64,000 nucleotides of DNA from UBA6107 sp964459385 (lineage in GTDB: Bacteria > Chloroflexota > Anaerolineae > Anaerolineales > Anaerolineaceae). A program made the translations under genes and the position numbers. The DNA lies in the NCBI GenBank assembly GCA_964459385.1, contig CAYWLG010000001.1, forward strand, positions 186,001 to 250,000, given 5' to 3'. Positions 45,499 to 54,391 of the stretch are shown piece after piece. How positions within the stretch are numbered: the first letter of the stretch is position 1; each line of letters starts with the position of its first letter. Below the pieces are notes generated by a model that was not told where the DNA came from, did not search any database, and worked only from the letters and a program-made list of their open reading frames with translations.

Positions 45499-46550
45499 TT
45501 GACCCTCCGAATCCGATAATTTTGAAACAGGAAAGTGCCGAGAATTACCAGTAACAACAGCGCCTGCACAATATCACCCAAATGCACTGGCACCCCCATA
45601 GCGCGGCTGAGCGTCTGCGAGCCAGTGTCGATCAGGCCGATGAACAACGCCGAAGGGACGACCCCCAACGGGTTCAGAGACGACAAGGTGGCCACGATGA
45701 TACCTGAGTACCCCAACCCCCCGGAGAGCGCTTCGATGAGGTGATAGTGAATGCCACCCACTTCAACGGCACCGGCAATACCGGCAATGCCACCGCTGAT
45801 GAGGGCCGAGATGAGCATGGTCTTGTTCACATCAATGCCCGAAAAATAGGCGGCGTCTTTGGCCATGCCCGAAGCACGCATGTTGAAACCGAGGCGGGTC
45901 TTTTTGAGCAGGAACCAGATGAGGCCAATGACCACCAGTGCAATGATGAAGCCGAAATGCAGACGGGTGCGCGGAATGAGCTTGAAGAACACGGTGGAGG
46001 CGTCGATCTCAGGGGATTGCGGCCAGCCCGACAGCGGGCTCTTCCACGGACCGTTGAGCAGATAGCTGATCAGATATCCCACTACCGAGTTCATCAGCAG
46101 GGTGGTGACCACTTCATCCACCGAGAGTTTCACTTTGAGCAGGGCCGGGATGAGCACCCAGGCTGCCCCGGCAATGAATCCGCCTAAGATCATTGCCGGG
46201 ATACCCAGCGCGGGCGAAACGTTATGGATGATCATGCCCAGACCTGCGCCGGCAGCGGCGCCTGCCATCATCTGCCCTTCAGCACCGATATTGAAAAAGC
46301 CCGAGGCAAATGCCACGGTCACCGCAATACCGGTCAAAAAGAGCGGGGTGGTCTTGACGAGGATCTCGATCAGGCTGGTGCGGCTGGAAAGTGGGTCGAT
46401 CAAAATGTAATAAAAAGCCTGCAATGGATCAACCTTGGAGATCAACAGGATGATCGAAGTGATCAAAAAAGTTGCCAGAATGGCAATGAACGGCAGCAAG
46501 ATTCGCAGCCAGTATGGAGCAGGATGTTTTTCGAGTTTGAATTTGAGCAT
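45495..46550 (-). CDS. ABC transporter permease, nucleoside (NupP-like)
   Basis: 351 aa with 9-10 helices. It has the family block LFLTGIAVTVAFASGFFNIGAEGQM and GISFSGIDVNKTM-like cytoplasmic coupling segment (AAYFSGIDVNKTMLISALISGG). It pairs with the 44572 permease as a heterodimer. GGAG lies 7 nt before the ATG, and it follows the ATPase gene by 21 nt. Confidence 0.88.
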   Translation of the reverse strand: MLKFKLEKHPAPYWLRILLPFIAILATFLITSIILLISKVDPLQAFYYILIDPLSSRTSLIEILVKTTPLFLTGIAVTVAFASGFFNIGAEGQMMAGAAAGAGLGMIIHNVSPALGIPAMILGGFIAGAAWVLIPALLKVKLSVDEVVTTLLMNSVVGYLISYLLNGPWKSPLSGWPQSPEIDASTVFFKLIPRTRLHFGFIIALVVIGLIWFLLKKTRLGFNMRASGMAKDAAYFSGIDVNKTMLISALISGGIAGIAGAVEVGGIHYHLIEALSGGLGYSGIIVATLSSLNPLGVVPSALFIGLIDTGSQTLSRAMGVPVHLGDIVQALLLLVILGTFLFQNYRIRRVK

Positions 46551-46571
46551 TGGGTCACTCCATCTCTTCTG

Positions 46572-48065
46572 CTAGGCTGCCGTTGAGCCGGCCATCAACA
46601 GGCCAATTTGTTCGATCTTGGCGTCTTTTGAAGGCAAAATATCCATAATGCGGCCTTCGTAGATGATCGCGATCTGATCCGAGAGGGCCAGAATCTCATC
46701 CAGGTCTTCTGAAATGAGCAGAATGGCAGCGCCTTTCCTGGCCTGTTCGATCAATTTCTGGCGAATGTATTCGGTGGCGCCTACGTCCAGGCCGCGGGTG
46801 GGCTGCGAAACGATGATGGCCTTGGGGTCGCGCGAAAGCACACGCGCCAGCAGGGCCTTTTGCATGTTGCCGCCCGAAAGGGTGCGAATTTTGTCGCCTG
46901 GTTTGGCCTTGATGTTAAAATCGGCGATCAGCTTTTTGGCATATTCCTGAATGGCGTCCTGATTGAGAATGCCTTTGCGGGTGAACTCTGCCATGTGCTC
47001 CATGACCACGTTTTCGGCCACCGTCATCTCACCTACCACCGAAGAGTTGCGCTCTTCAGGGATGCGCCCCACACCGGCCTCGATCACTTCGGCGGGGCTG
47101 GCATGGGTGATCTCTTTACCGTCAAAAGTGATCTTGCCTGCTTTGGCCTTCAAAATGCCGCACAACACCTGCGAAAGTTCTGCCTGGCCGTTGCCCGAAA
47201 CCCCGGCCAGACCCAGGATCTGACCTTTGTGAATCTCAAACGAGACCTCTTTCAGAGCGGGCAGGCCTTTTTTGTCATTGGCACACAGCTTCTCGACCTT
47301 GAGAACGGCTTCTTTCTTTTTGGCCTCAATGGGTTCTTTTTTGACGCCAAAGGTTTCGCGCCCCACCATCATGCAGGCCAGGTCTTTTTGGGTAATATCT
47401 TTTTTGTTGACGGTTCCGATCATTTCGCCGTCACGCAAGACCGAAATGCGGTCGCAAATGGCCATGACCTCATTCAATTTATGACTGATAAAGATGACGG
47501 AAAAATCCTGTTGTTTTAGCTTTTCCAGGGTTTCCATTAACTGGTCGATCTCTTGCGGAATCAACACGGCTGTCGGTTCATCCAGGATCAACACATTGGC
47601 CTTGCGGAAAAGCGCTTTAAAAATCTCGACGCGCTGCTTCTCGCCGACCGATAAGTGCTTCACCAGCATTTCAGGGCGGATGGGCAGGCCGAATTTTTCA
47701 GAGGTTTCAACAATAAGTTTCTGGTTCTTATCTACATTCAGAAACAACCCTTTCTTTTCGCTCAAAAGGATGTTTTCTGTAACTGTCAAAGTCGGGACAA
47801 GCGTAAAATGTTGGGTAACCATGCCGATTCCGTTGAGAATGGCATCGCTGGGGGAAGAAATTCTTACTTTATTTTCGTTGACGAGAATATCGCCGCTATC
47901 GGCCTGGTAAAGGCCATAGAGGATGCGCATGAGGGTGGTCTTTCCTGCGCCATTTTCGCCCAATAGAGCATGGATTTCTCCCTTTTTTAGGGTGAAATTC
48001 ACATCGTTGTTCGCAACCAGTTGCCCAAACCGCTTGGTGATACTGATCATTTGAACTGCATTCAT
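46572..48065 (-). CDS. ABC transporter ATP-binding protein, double-domain (NupO-like)
   Basis: 497 aa, two ABC domains. The first has Walker A GENGAGKT (36-43), signature LSVGEKQRVEI and Walker B VLILDEPTAVL. The second has a degenerate P-loop region (GVSGNGQAEL) and signature LSGGNMQKALL, as is normal for the sugar/nucleoside RbsA-like family. It energises the two permeases. The ATG at 48065 has GAGG 5 nt upstream; longer in-frame starts run through an intercistronic hairpin and are rejected. Confidence 0.92.
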   Translation of the reverse strand: MNAVQMISITKRFGQLVANNDVNFTLKKGEIHALLGENGAGKTTLMRILYGLYQADSGDILVNENKVRISSPSDAILNGIGMVTQHFTLVPTLTVTENILLSEKKGLFLNVDKNQKLIVETSEKFGLPIRPEMLVKHLSVGEKQRVEIFKALFRKANVLILDEPTAVLIPQEIDQLMETLEKLKQQDFSVIFISHKLNEVMAICDRISVLRDGEMIGTVNKKDITQKDLACMMVGRETFGVKKEPIEAKKKEAVLKVEKLCANDKKGLPALKEVSFEIHKGQILGLAGVSGNGQAELSQVLCGILKAKAGKITFDGKEITHASPAEVIEAGVGRIPEERNSSVVGEMTVAENVVMEHMAEFTRKGILNQDAIQEYAKKLIADFNIKAKPGDKIRTLSGGNMQKALLARVLSRDPKAIIVSQPTRGLDVGATEYIRQKLIEQARKGAAILLISEDLDEILALSDQIAIIYEGRIMDILPSKDAKIEQIGLLMAGSTAA

Positions 48066-48102
48066 GTTTACCTCAAAAAGGGTAGAAATGGTCTTCCTTG
48101 CA

Positions 48103-48134
48103 GAAACGCAGCAGAGTTGCCCCTGCTGCGTTTC
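48103..48134. other. Intercistronic hairpin between binding-protein and ATPase genes
   Basis: GAAACGCAGCAG and CTGCTGCGTTTC form a 12-bp perfect stem around an 8-nt loop. No T-tract follows on the minus strand. Such hairpins after binding-protein genes often protect the upstream mRNA and raise its level over the transporter genes. Confidence 0.7.
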
Positions 48135-48153
48135 AATAAATGCCTGAATCAGT

Positions 48154-49164
48154 TTACTGAGGAATGGCTTCGTTGATATCCACGCGGAAGGCACCTGTGC
48201 GAATGGCTTCTTCTTTCGCGGTGACTTTGGCGATGAGATCGGCCGGAATCTTGGATTCGAGCCCGTGCAGCGGAGCGAGGATGGCGCCGCCCTTGGCGAA
48301 CATGCTGAAGTCCTTCAGGTCCATGGCTGTGTAGGTACCGGCTTTTACCTGTTTGATCAGGTATTCCACGGTCGGGGTCATGTTCCAAACGGCGCTGGTG
48401 ACCACATAATCGGGGGCCAGGCTGTTCTGATCTTCCATCATACCGAAGGTGTACAAGCCAGCGGCAGCGGCGGGTTCGATGGCGCCATACGGGTAACCGT
48501 AGATGACGTCGGCGCCGTTATCGATGTGAGCCTGGGCAGCTTCTTTGGCCGCGGCAGGATCGTACCAACTGTTGATCCATGAGATCAGGAAGGTGGCATC
48601 GGGGTTGACTTCTTTGGCACCGGCAATGAAGGCATTGATGACACGGTTGGCTTCAGCCACCGGATAGGGGCCCACGATGCCGATCTTGTCAGATGTGGTC
48701 AAACCGCCTGCGTACATCCCCATCAAATAACCCGGTTCGTGAATCCAGTTATCAAAGACCGAGAAGTTGGGTTCAACGGGGCCATAGCCGGATCCAAAAG
48801 CGAAGGCGATTTCGGGATAGTCGGCTGCGACACGGCGGATGGCTTCTTCATTGCCAAAACCATCGCCCATGATCAGATTGGGTTTCTCTTTTTCGCAGAT
48901 CTCACGCAGAACGCGTTCCATGTCGCCCGAATAGCCAATGTTGTCGGTGTAGGTGTAGTCGATCTCACCAGCATCGGCTGCTTTTTGCAGGGCCTGATGG
49001 ATCACGCCGTCCCAGGGCTCTTCAATGGGGGTGGCGAAGGCAGCAAACACTTTCACTTTGCCCGAGGTGGATGCGGTGTTGGTGTCTGCGGGCTTCTGGC
49101 AGCTCGAAAGTGCCAGTGCAGCAACCATTAAGATAGTGACGATCACAAACAATTTTTTACTCAT
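48154..49164 (-). CDS. BMP-family ABC transporter substrate-binding lipoprotein
   Basis: 336 aa. A lipoprotein signal peptide ends at the lipobox LSSC with C22. The mature part fits the Bmp (PnrA/NupN-like) family: FAAFATPIEEPWDGVIHQAL, GDGFGNEEAIRRVAADYPEIAFAFGSG and GIVGPYPVAEANRVINAFIAGA. It binds purine nucleosides in known members. It is the second gene after a TudS-related gene and ahead of the ATPase. AGAGGAG precedes the ATG. Confidence 0.92.
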   Translation of the reverse strand: MSKKLFVIVTILMVAALALSSCQKPADTNTASTSGKVKVFAAFATPIEEPWDGVIHQALQKAADAGEIDYTYTDNIGYSGDMERVLREICEKEKPNLIMGDGFGNEEAIRRVAADYPEIAFAFGSGYGPVEPNFSVFDNWIHEPGYLMGMYAGGLTTSDKIGIVGPYPVAEANRVINAFIAGAKEVNPDATFLISWINSWYDPAAAKEAAQAHIDNGADVIYGYPYGAIEPAAAAGLYTFGMMEDQNSLAPDYVVTSAVWNMTPTVEYLIKQVKAGTYTAMDLKDFSMFAKGGAILAPLHGLESKIPADLIAKVTAKEEAIRTGAFRVDINEAIPQ

Positions 49165-49237
49165 ATTCTCCTCTTTTCAAATCATAGGATGTTGATAACG
49201 AGCGATAGTGATTTAGAGAATTCACCTCCTTATAGGG

Positions 49238-49810
49238 TTAGCGGTTGATCTCAGACTGAAGGTCTTTTAAGGCATTGTCGAGGTTCCCCAGTTCGGGCAC
49301 CTCAGGAATGCCGATGATCGAAACATCAACGCCCTGGGCTTTCATTTCGTGCAGCAAATGCTCCATCAGGATGCCCTTGCGTTCGATATAACGCACCTTT
49401 TGCCAGGCTTTGCCTGCTACCAGCCCGCGCCATTCTGGGGCCGATTGCGCCAGGTTATACCCACAAGAAGGGCTACCATCCACCGCCAGCAGTGCCGGAA
49501 TCTGGTAGCCCCAATCGAGATAGCTTTTCATCTGTGCTACTACCTCTTTGGCAATACGTTCACAAATTTCGTGAAAGGCAGCACAGTCATATTGTTCAAC
49601 ACTCTTGTCGAAGCGGCCGATGCCCTCGTAGATCATTTCAGGGCAGGGAATTTGCAGCATGCCGACACCGGCATCCAGCAGCAATTGGCCCACTTCTTTG
49701 ATCGCACCTGGCCAACCGGCAATTCCTTCCAGTTTGGCGTTTTGGTTCAAGACACAATGACAACAGACAACTATTTTTTGGCTGCGTTGGTCTTCTGTTT
49801 TGGCTGTCAT
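49238..49810 (-). CDS. TudS-related (DUF523-like, CD3072-type) putative desulfidase
   Basis: 190 aa. Cysteines lie at C16, C17 and C19 (VVCCHCVLNQN), C56 (IPCPEM) and C116 (DGSPSCG), which fits the three-Cys [4Fe-4S] ligand set of TudS, the 4-thiouracil desulfidase, and the related CD3072 family. It opens the nucleoside ABC operon and sits near a uracil-type permease, so removal of sulfur from a thiolated nucleobase is a plausible role; the enzymatic activity is inferred. Confidence 0.75.
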   Translation of the reverse strand: MTAKTEDQRSQKIVVCCHCVLNQNAKLEGIAGWPGAIKEVGQLLLDAGVGMLQIPCPEMIYEGIGRFDKSVEQYDCAAFHEICERIAKEVVAQMKSYLDWGYQIPALLAVDGSPSCGYNLAQSAPEWRGLVAGKAWQKVRYIERKGILMEHLLHEMKAQGVDVSIIGIPEVPELGNLDNALKDLQSEINR

Positions 49811-50120
49811 TTTCGTTCCTTTCCGATAAACCCAACATTAAACCTGTCTGTAACGTTAATCCGTCCAGATTATCGACCTGTTTACTGGCTTACAATTACC
49901 GAACCTTTTCACTGTTTAAGGTTTGTTTCGGTCAACTGTGCAAACTGCTGCTTGCTATGAACCAATAAAAGATTCTTCTATAAGGCTTTTATTTATCATG
50001 GATGAAACGAACTGGTTGATCCACGGTATAGATTGACAGGCTTATAAAGCAAATTGAATTCGTTTTAACAATTATTCAGTCGAAATTCACTTGTTCTCGT
50101 TGGAATCTATACCAAGTATA

Positions 50121-50150
50121 AATATAGCGAATTACAAATGAACCTGTCAA
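50121..50150 (-). promoter_or_regulatory. Minus-strand sigma70-type promoter upstream of the TudS-related gene
   Basis: On the minus strand, TTGACA (50150-50145) is followed after 18 nt by TATATT (50126-50121). It is the best promoter candidate for the desulfidase-BMP-ABC operon. Confidence 0.6.
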
Positions 50151-50158
50151 CTGGTAAC

Positions 50159-50180
50159 TGTCATATTTATTTGTCATATT
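50159..50180 (-). repeat. Two direct AATATGACA repeats
   Basis: The minus-strand 9-mer AATATGACA occurs at 50172-50180 and 50159-50167, spaced 13 bp, immediately upstream of the promoter at 50121-50150. The same 9-mer occurs at 44479-44487. This fits, but does not prove, operators for a shared regulator. Confidence 0.4.
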
Positions 50181-50187
50181 AAACAAG

Positions 50188-50216
50188 AAAATGCCGTGAT
50201 TTCCGTACGGCATTTT
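50188..50216. terminator. Terminator of the permease/XDH/amidohydrolase operon
   Basis: AAAATGCCGT and ACGGCATTTT pair as a 10-bp stem with a 9-nt loop. It lies 9 nt past the stop codon of the amidohydrolase gene on the minus strand, and the terminal Ts of the stem supply a short T-run. Confidence 0.75.
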
Positions 50217-50225
50217 CATTATACA

Positions 50226-51467
50226 TTAGCTGTTTTCTTTTATCAAACGATCCATAGCGGTTTGGTCGATCAGTTTGCCGTGGCTGATCACATGGCTGGG
50301 CTTTTCGTGGAAGCGCAGGGCTTCGAGCACGTTGGGCTGATCGAGAACCACCAGGTTGGCATCGGCGCCTTCTTTGAGTTCAAAGCCTTTGATGCCGATC
50401 GCTCTGGCAGCATTTTTGGTCACCATGTCGTAAAGAGTTTCCATGTCTTCGCGGGTGGTGAACCAGAGCAGATGCGAGTTCAAGAAGGCTACCTCGAGCA
50501 TGTTGTTGCGCCCGTAGGGATAGTAGGCATCTGAGATGTCATCCTGCCCCAGGCAGACGAGCACGTTCTCTTCGAGCAGCTCACGCACGCGTGCATGCAG
50601 TGGGCCGGTATGCGGGTCACTGACCACGCCCATATCGGCTTTCTTGAGCAGGGCGGCCAGTTTTTGCAGGTAGGGTTTGGGGTACAGAGACATGGCACGG
50701 GCATGGTGTGCCAGTGAGCGTCCTTGCCAACCCATTTTGATGGTTTCCAGTGCCATCAGTTCCAGTGAGCGCAGTCCGGGGTCGCCGGCATCGTCTACCA
50801 GCATCGAAACGGGTTTGTCGAACTCTTTGGCGATCTCAAAGCAAACACGCACGTGCTCGGCGATATCGGCGTCTGTATATTCGATCCAGGGAATGCCGCC
50901 CACCACATCGGCGCCCAATTCCATGGCCTGTCGCAGCAGGGCTTCGGCACCGGGTTCGCGCACAATGCCGTCCTGAGCAAAGGCCACGGTCTGGATATCG
51001 ACGATGCCTTTGAACTCATCGCGGGCTTTGATCAGGGCTTTGATGCCCTCCAGTTTGGCCTTTGAATCGACATCGGCCAAAGCACGGATCTGGGTGCAGC
51101 CATAGCGCGCCGCCAGAGCCACCGCTTTGCGCACGTTCTTGATGATCCATTTTTCGTCGTAGTTCTCTTTTACTTTTGCGGCCAGTTCAATAGCGGTCAT
51201 GGCTTTGCCCATGTCAGCGCCATGATAATCTTTGAGCGCTGCCTCATCCATCATCATTAACGTGTACACTTTGCAGAGATGGAGGTGGGTATTTACGAAG
51301 CTTTCGGTGATCAGATTGCCTTCGGCATTGATCACCGTATCAGCCGTGCCATCGATCTTGGGGGCAATCTTTGCAACTTTGCCGCCCTTGATGGCGATAT
51401 CAACGCTTTCCTTCACATTGCTGCGAAGGACCCCATTGTGGATGAGAATATCAAATGTGTCGGCCAT
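50226..51467 (-). CDS. Amidohydrolase, cytosine-deaminase family
   Basis: 413 aa. It has the amidohydrolase HxH motif (H61 and H63 in NTHLHL), then SLAHHARAMS, VSDPHTGPLHARV and the CodA-like GQDDISDAYYPYGRNNML with the catalytic Asp region. Family members deaminate cytosine, isoguanine or related bases, or hydrolyse cyclic ureides. It is the last gene of the permease/XDH operon, which suggests it deaminates the base before or after hydroxylation. ATG 51467 has GAGGAG 4 nt upstream. Confidence 0.85.
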   Translation of the reverse strand: MADTFDILIHNGVLRSNVKESVDIAIKGGKVAKIAPKIDGTADTVINAEGNLITESFVNTHLHLCKVYTLMMMDEAALKDYHGADMGKAMTAIELAAKVKENYDEKWIIKNVRKAVALAARYGCTQIRALADVDSKAKLEGIKALIKARDEFKGIVDIQTVAFAQDGIVREPGAEALLRQAMELGADVVGGIPWIEYTDADIAEHVRVCFEIAKEFDKPVSMLVDDAGDPGLRSLELMALETIKMGWQGRSLAHHARAMSLYPKPYLQKLAALLKKADMGVVSDPHTGPLHARVRELLEENVLVCLGQDDISDAYYPYGRNNMLEVAFLNSHLLWFTTREDMETLYDMVTKNAARAIGIKGFELKEGADANLVVLDQPNVLEALRFHEKPSHVISHGKLIDQTAMDRLIKENS

Positions 51468-51536
51468 ATTACTCCTCTTGATCTGAAGTGAATTCACCCA
51501 TGCCGGGGGAACAATCCCCGACATGGGATGTAATGA

Positions 51537-53894
51537 CTACTTCACCAGGCCTTCATCGAGCATGGAAAGAAAGATCTTTTCAGCCGAATAAGGAGGTCCG
51601 GGCAGGCGGATCTTGGTGGCATCGTAGATGGCATTTCCCAGCGCGGCAATGGTCGGCACCATCGGGTGCTCTCCGACACCACGTGCGCCCCACGGGCCGT
51701 CATCCTGAGGAACTTCCACGTAGGGGGTTTCCAGCGGGAATTCGGTGTCGGCGGTGGTGGCGATGCGATAATCGACGAAACTGGGGTTGGTCATCACACC
51801 TTTTTTCAACTTGATCTCTTCAAACATGGCAGAACTTAAGCCTTGCACGAAACCACCTTCGATCTGGGCTTTGACCAGACCGGGGTTGATGGCATGACCC
51901 ACGTCAAAGGCGGCCGCAGCTTTCAGAACACTGATCTGGCCGGTTTCTTTATCGATCTCAATATCCAGGCCTTCGCAGCCGACGGTGTAGTGAACCACAG
52001 AGCGGGTGCCCTGACCGGTTTCGGGGTCGAGGTTGGTGACATAGGTGGGCATGAAGCTGCCGCGGCCGATGATCGGGCCGCCGATCCAGCCTTCGTCATT
52101 CTCTCGCGGAATACCGTAAATGGCGATGTTCTTGAGAGAGGTTTCGTTTTCTGATTTGTAAGAAACCACGATGCCGTTGACGATATCCAGGTCTTCGGGT
52201 TTCTCTTTCCAGGCTTCGGCGACGACCTCAAGGATCTGTTTGCGCGCATCAGAAGCGGCATTGCGCACGGCGTTGCCCATGCTCCAGGTCAGGCGGCTGG
52301 CCACGGTCTGCCATTCGTAGGGGCTGTACTGCGTGTCCACCGGGCCGGCAATGCGCACATCTTCGTAGGGCACACCCAAAGAAGCGGCGGCGATCTGGGC
52401 CATGGCGGTGAAAGTGCCCTGACCGATCTCCTGGCCGCCCAGACCGACGGTCACTTTGCCGTCTTCGGCCAATTCCACCCAGGCGCTCGAACCGGCGTTG
52501 GGGGGCATGGCAGGGGCCTTCCAGGCGATGGCGATGCCTTTGCCGCGGACTTTGTTGGGGGAGGAAGGTTTCTTGTCTTCATTCCAGCGGATGGATTTGG
52601 CTACGTTGTCGATGCACTCGAGCAGGCCGTTGGGGTGCATGACCATGCCGGTGTCGAGAACATCGCCGCCTTTGACGCCGTTGAGCTTGAGGAATTCCAC
52701 CCGGTCGATGCCGGCTTTCTCGGCCAGCTCATCCACCGCCTGATCGATGCCGGTGTGCAGCTCAGACATGCCGAAGCCGCGGTAGGCGCCGCCAATGGGG
52801 TGGTTGGTGTAAACGCAAATGGAGTCCGTCTGCACGTTGGGAATATCATAGGGGCCGGAGCTGGAATAACCGGCCGCGCGGGTCACATTCACGCCATACT
52901 CGGTGGAACCGCCGCCATCGAAATACATGGTGTTTTTGAGGGCCACCAGGCGGCCGTTCTTGTCGCAGCCCACTTTGACGGTGATGACCAGACCCTGGCG
53001 CACGAAGTTGGTGTAGAACTCTTCCTCGCGGGTCAAGAGCAGTTTCACCGGCCAGCCCTTGCATTTGGTGGCCAGGGCCACCGGAATGGCTTCCATGGTC
53101 ACACCGGCTTTGCAGCCGAAACCGCCGCCCACATAGGGGGCGATCACGCGCAGATCGGTGGGCGAGATTTCCAGCGTCTCGGCGATCAAATTGCGCTGGG
53201 CAAAAGGTGATTGTGAGGAGGCCCACAGGGTGATCTTGCCTTTTTCATCCTGCATGGCGATGGCGATGTGCGGCTCGATGGGCACGTGTTGAATGTGGGG
53301 CACCTTGAATTTGTGCTCCACCACATAGGCGCATTTTTCCCAGGCGTTGTCGATGTCGCCCTTTTTGATCTTGAAGTGATTGGCAATGTTGGTGCCCGGC
53401 TCAGGGAAGATGAAGTTCGGCCAGGTGTACTCCCCCAGTTTGGGGTGGATCAGGGGGGCTTCTTTGCTGGCGCCGAACTCAGGGTCGAAAACGGGTTCGA
53501 GTTCTTCATATTCCACATCGATCAGTTCGAGGGCCTTCATGGCGATCTCGTTGCTGATGGCCGCTACTGCGGCAACCGGTTCGCCGATAAAGCGCACACG
53601 GTCAATGGCCAGAATGTTCTTGTCTTTCAAATAGAGGCCGATCTTTTTGGGAAAATCGGTTCCTACAATGATGGCTTTTACGCCCGGCAGCGCTTTGGCC
53701 TTGCTCACATCCACCTTCTTGATCAAAGCGTGGGGGTAAGGGCTGCGTTTGACGCGGGCATACAATAATTTGCCGCCGAATTGAATATCATCTGTATAAA
53801 CCGCAGTTCCGGTCACTTTCTCGTAAACATCGTTACGAGGAAGGCTGCTGCCGACTGGGCTGGATGTAATTTCTTTGGTTTTCACGTTTGCCAT
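51537..53894 (-). CDS. Molybdenum hydroxylase (xanthine dehydrogenase-type) large subunit
   Basis: 785 aa, typical for the family. It begins GSSLPRNDVYEKVTGTAVYTDD, has the Mo-pterin blocks PYVGGGFGCKAG, AYRGFGMSELH, GGQEIGQGTF and the C-terminal GARGVGEHPMVP, which carries the catalytic Glu equivalent of the XDH family. It hydroxylates a nucleobase or heterocycle in the cytosol. ATG 53894 has AGGAG 7 nt upstream. It follows the 2Fe-2S subunit gene by 23 nt. The substrate (xanthine, hypoxanthine, uracil or nicotinate) cannot be told by eye. Confidence 0.9.
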   Translation of the reverse strand: MANVKTKEITSSPVGSSLPRNDVYEKVTGTAVYTDDIQFGGKLLYARVKRSPYPHALIKKVDVSKAKALPGVKAIIVGTDFPKKIGLYLKDKNILAIDRVRFIGEPVAAVAAISNEIAMKALELIDVEYEELEPVFDPEFGASKEAPLIHPKLGEYTWPNFIFPEPGTNIANHFKIKKGDIDNAWEKCAYVVEHKFKVPHIQHVPIEPHIAIAMQDEKGKITLWASSQSPFAQRNLIAETLEISPTDLRVIAPYVGGGFGCKAGVTMEAIPVALATKCKGWPVKLLLTREEEFYTNFVRQGLVITVKVGCDKNGRLVALKNTMYFDGGGSTEYGVNVTRAAGYSSSGPYDIPNVQTDSICVYTNHPIGGAYRGFGMSELHTGIDQAVDELAEKAGIDRVEFLKLNGVKGGDVLDTGMVMHPNGLLECIDNVAKSIRWNEDKKPSSPNKVRGKGIAIAWKAPAMPPNAGSSAWVELAEDGKVTVGLGGQEIGQGTFTAMAQIAAASLGVPYEDVRIAGPVDTQYSPYEWQTVASRLTWSMGNAVRNAASDARKQILEVVAEAWKEKPEDLDIVNGIVVSYKSENETSLKNIAIYGIPRENDEGWIGGPIIGRGSFMPTYVTNLDPETGQGTRSVVHYTVGCEGLDIEIDKETGQISVLKAAAAFDVGHAINPGLVKAQIEGGFVQGLSSAMFEEIKLKKGVMTNPSFVDYRIATTADTEFPLETPYVEVPQDDGPWGARGVGEHPMVPTIAALGNAIYDATKIRLPGPPYSAEKIFLSMLDEGLVK

Positions 53895-53917
53895 CTCTTG
53901 GCTCCTATCCCTGTGAG

Positions 53918-54382
53918 TTACATCTTCGCCGCTTCTTTGACGGCTTCGACAATGCGCACATAACCAGTGCAGCGGCAGAGATTGCCCACCAGCGCCTGGC
54001 GGATCTCGTGTTCGCTCGGGTTGGGATTGCGATCCAGCAAGGCAGTGGCCGAGATCAGCATACCGGGGGTGCAGAAGCCACACTGAACGCCGCCGGCCTG
54101 GATGATGGCCTCCTGTACATTGCTGAGCTTTCCGTCTTTGGCCAACCCTTCCACCGTCACGATCACAGCGCCGTCACATTCGGCGGCCAGAACCATGCAA
54201 CTGTTCACCGGTTCGCCGTTCATCATGACCGTGCACGCCCCGCATTCGCCCGCAGTACAGCCGTTCTTTGTGCCGGTGAGCGACAGTTTCTCGCGCAGCA
54301 TGGTCAAAAGGGTCATGTTCTGGGGCACGTCCACTGTTTCGAGCAGATCGTTCACAGTGAGAGTGATATGTTGTAAAGCCAT
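53918..54382 (-). CDS. Molybdenum hydroxylase 2Fe-2S subunit
   Basis: 154 aa. All eight cluster cysteines are present: C42, C47, C50 and C62 for the plant-type cluster (GCTAGECGACTV), and C101, C104, C136 and C138 for the second (QCGFCTPG and CRCTGY). It passes electrons from the Mo site to FAD. It lies between the FAD and Mo subunit genes. Confidence 0.94.
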   Translation of the reverse strand: MALQHITLTVNDLLETVDVPQNMTLLTMLREKLSLTGTKNGCTAGECGACTVMMNGEPVNSCMVLAAECDGAVIVTVEGLAKDGKLSNVQEAIIQAGGVQCGFCTPGMLISATALLDRNPNPSEHEIRQALVGNLCRCTGYVRIVEAVKEAAKM

Positions 54383-54391
54383 GACAGCCTC

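Larger units (their letters stand above)
49811..50187 (-). other. Long 5' leader / regulatory region of the nucleoside-uptake operon
   Basis: About 375 bp without genes. A minus-strand promoter lies at 50121-50150, so the transcript would have a leader near 300 nt. Two AATATGACA repeats lie 9-22 bp upstream of its -35. An inverted repeat GGTATAGATT (50025-50034) / AATCTATACC (50104-50113) spans 69 nt. No known riboswitch consensus is seen. Confidence 0.45.

Noticed and set aside
49205..49237. Orphan AAGGAGG between the desulfidase and BMP genes as a start of a small gene
   Set aside because: The only nearby start codon overlaps the Shine-Dalgarno itself; the short frame has no support.
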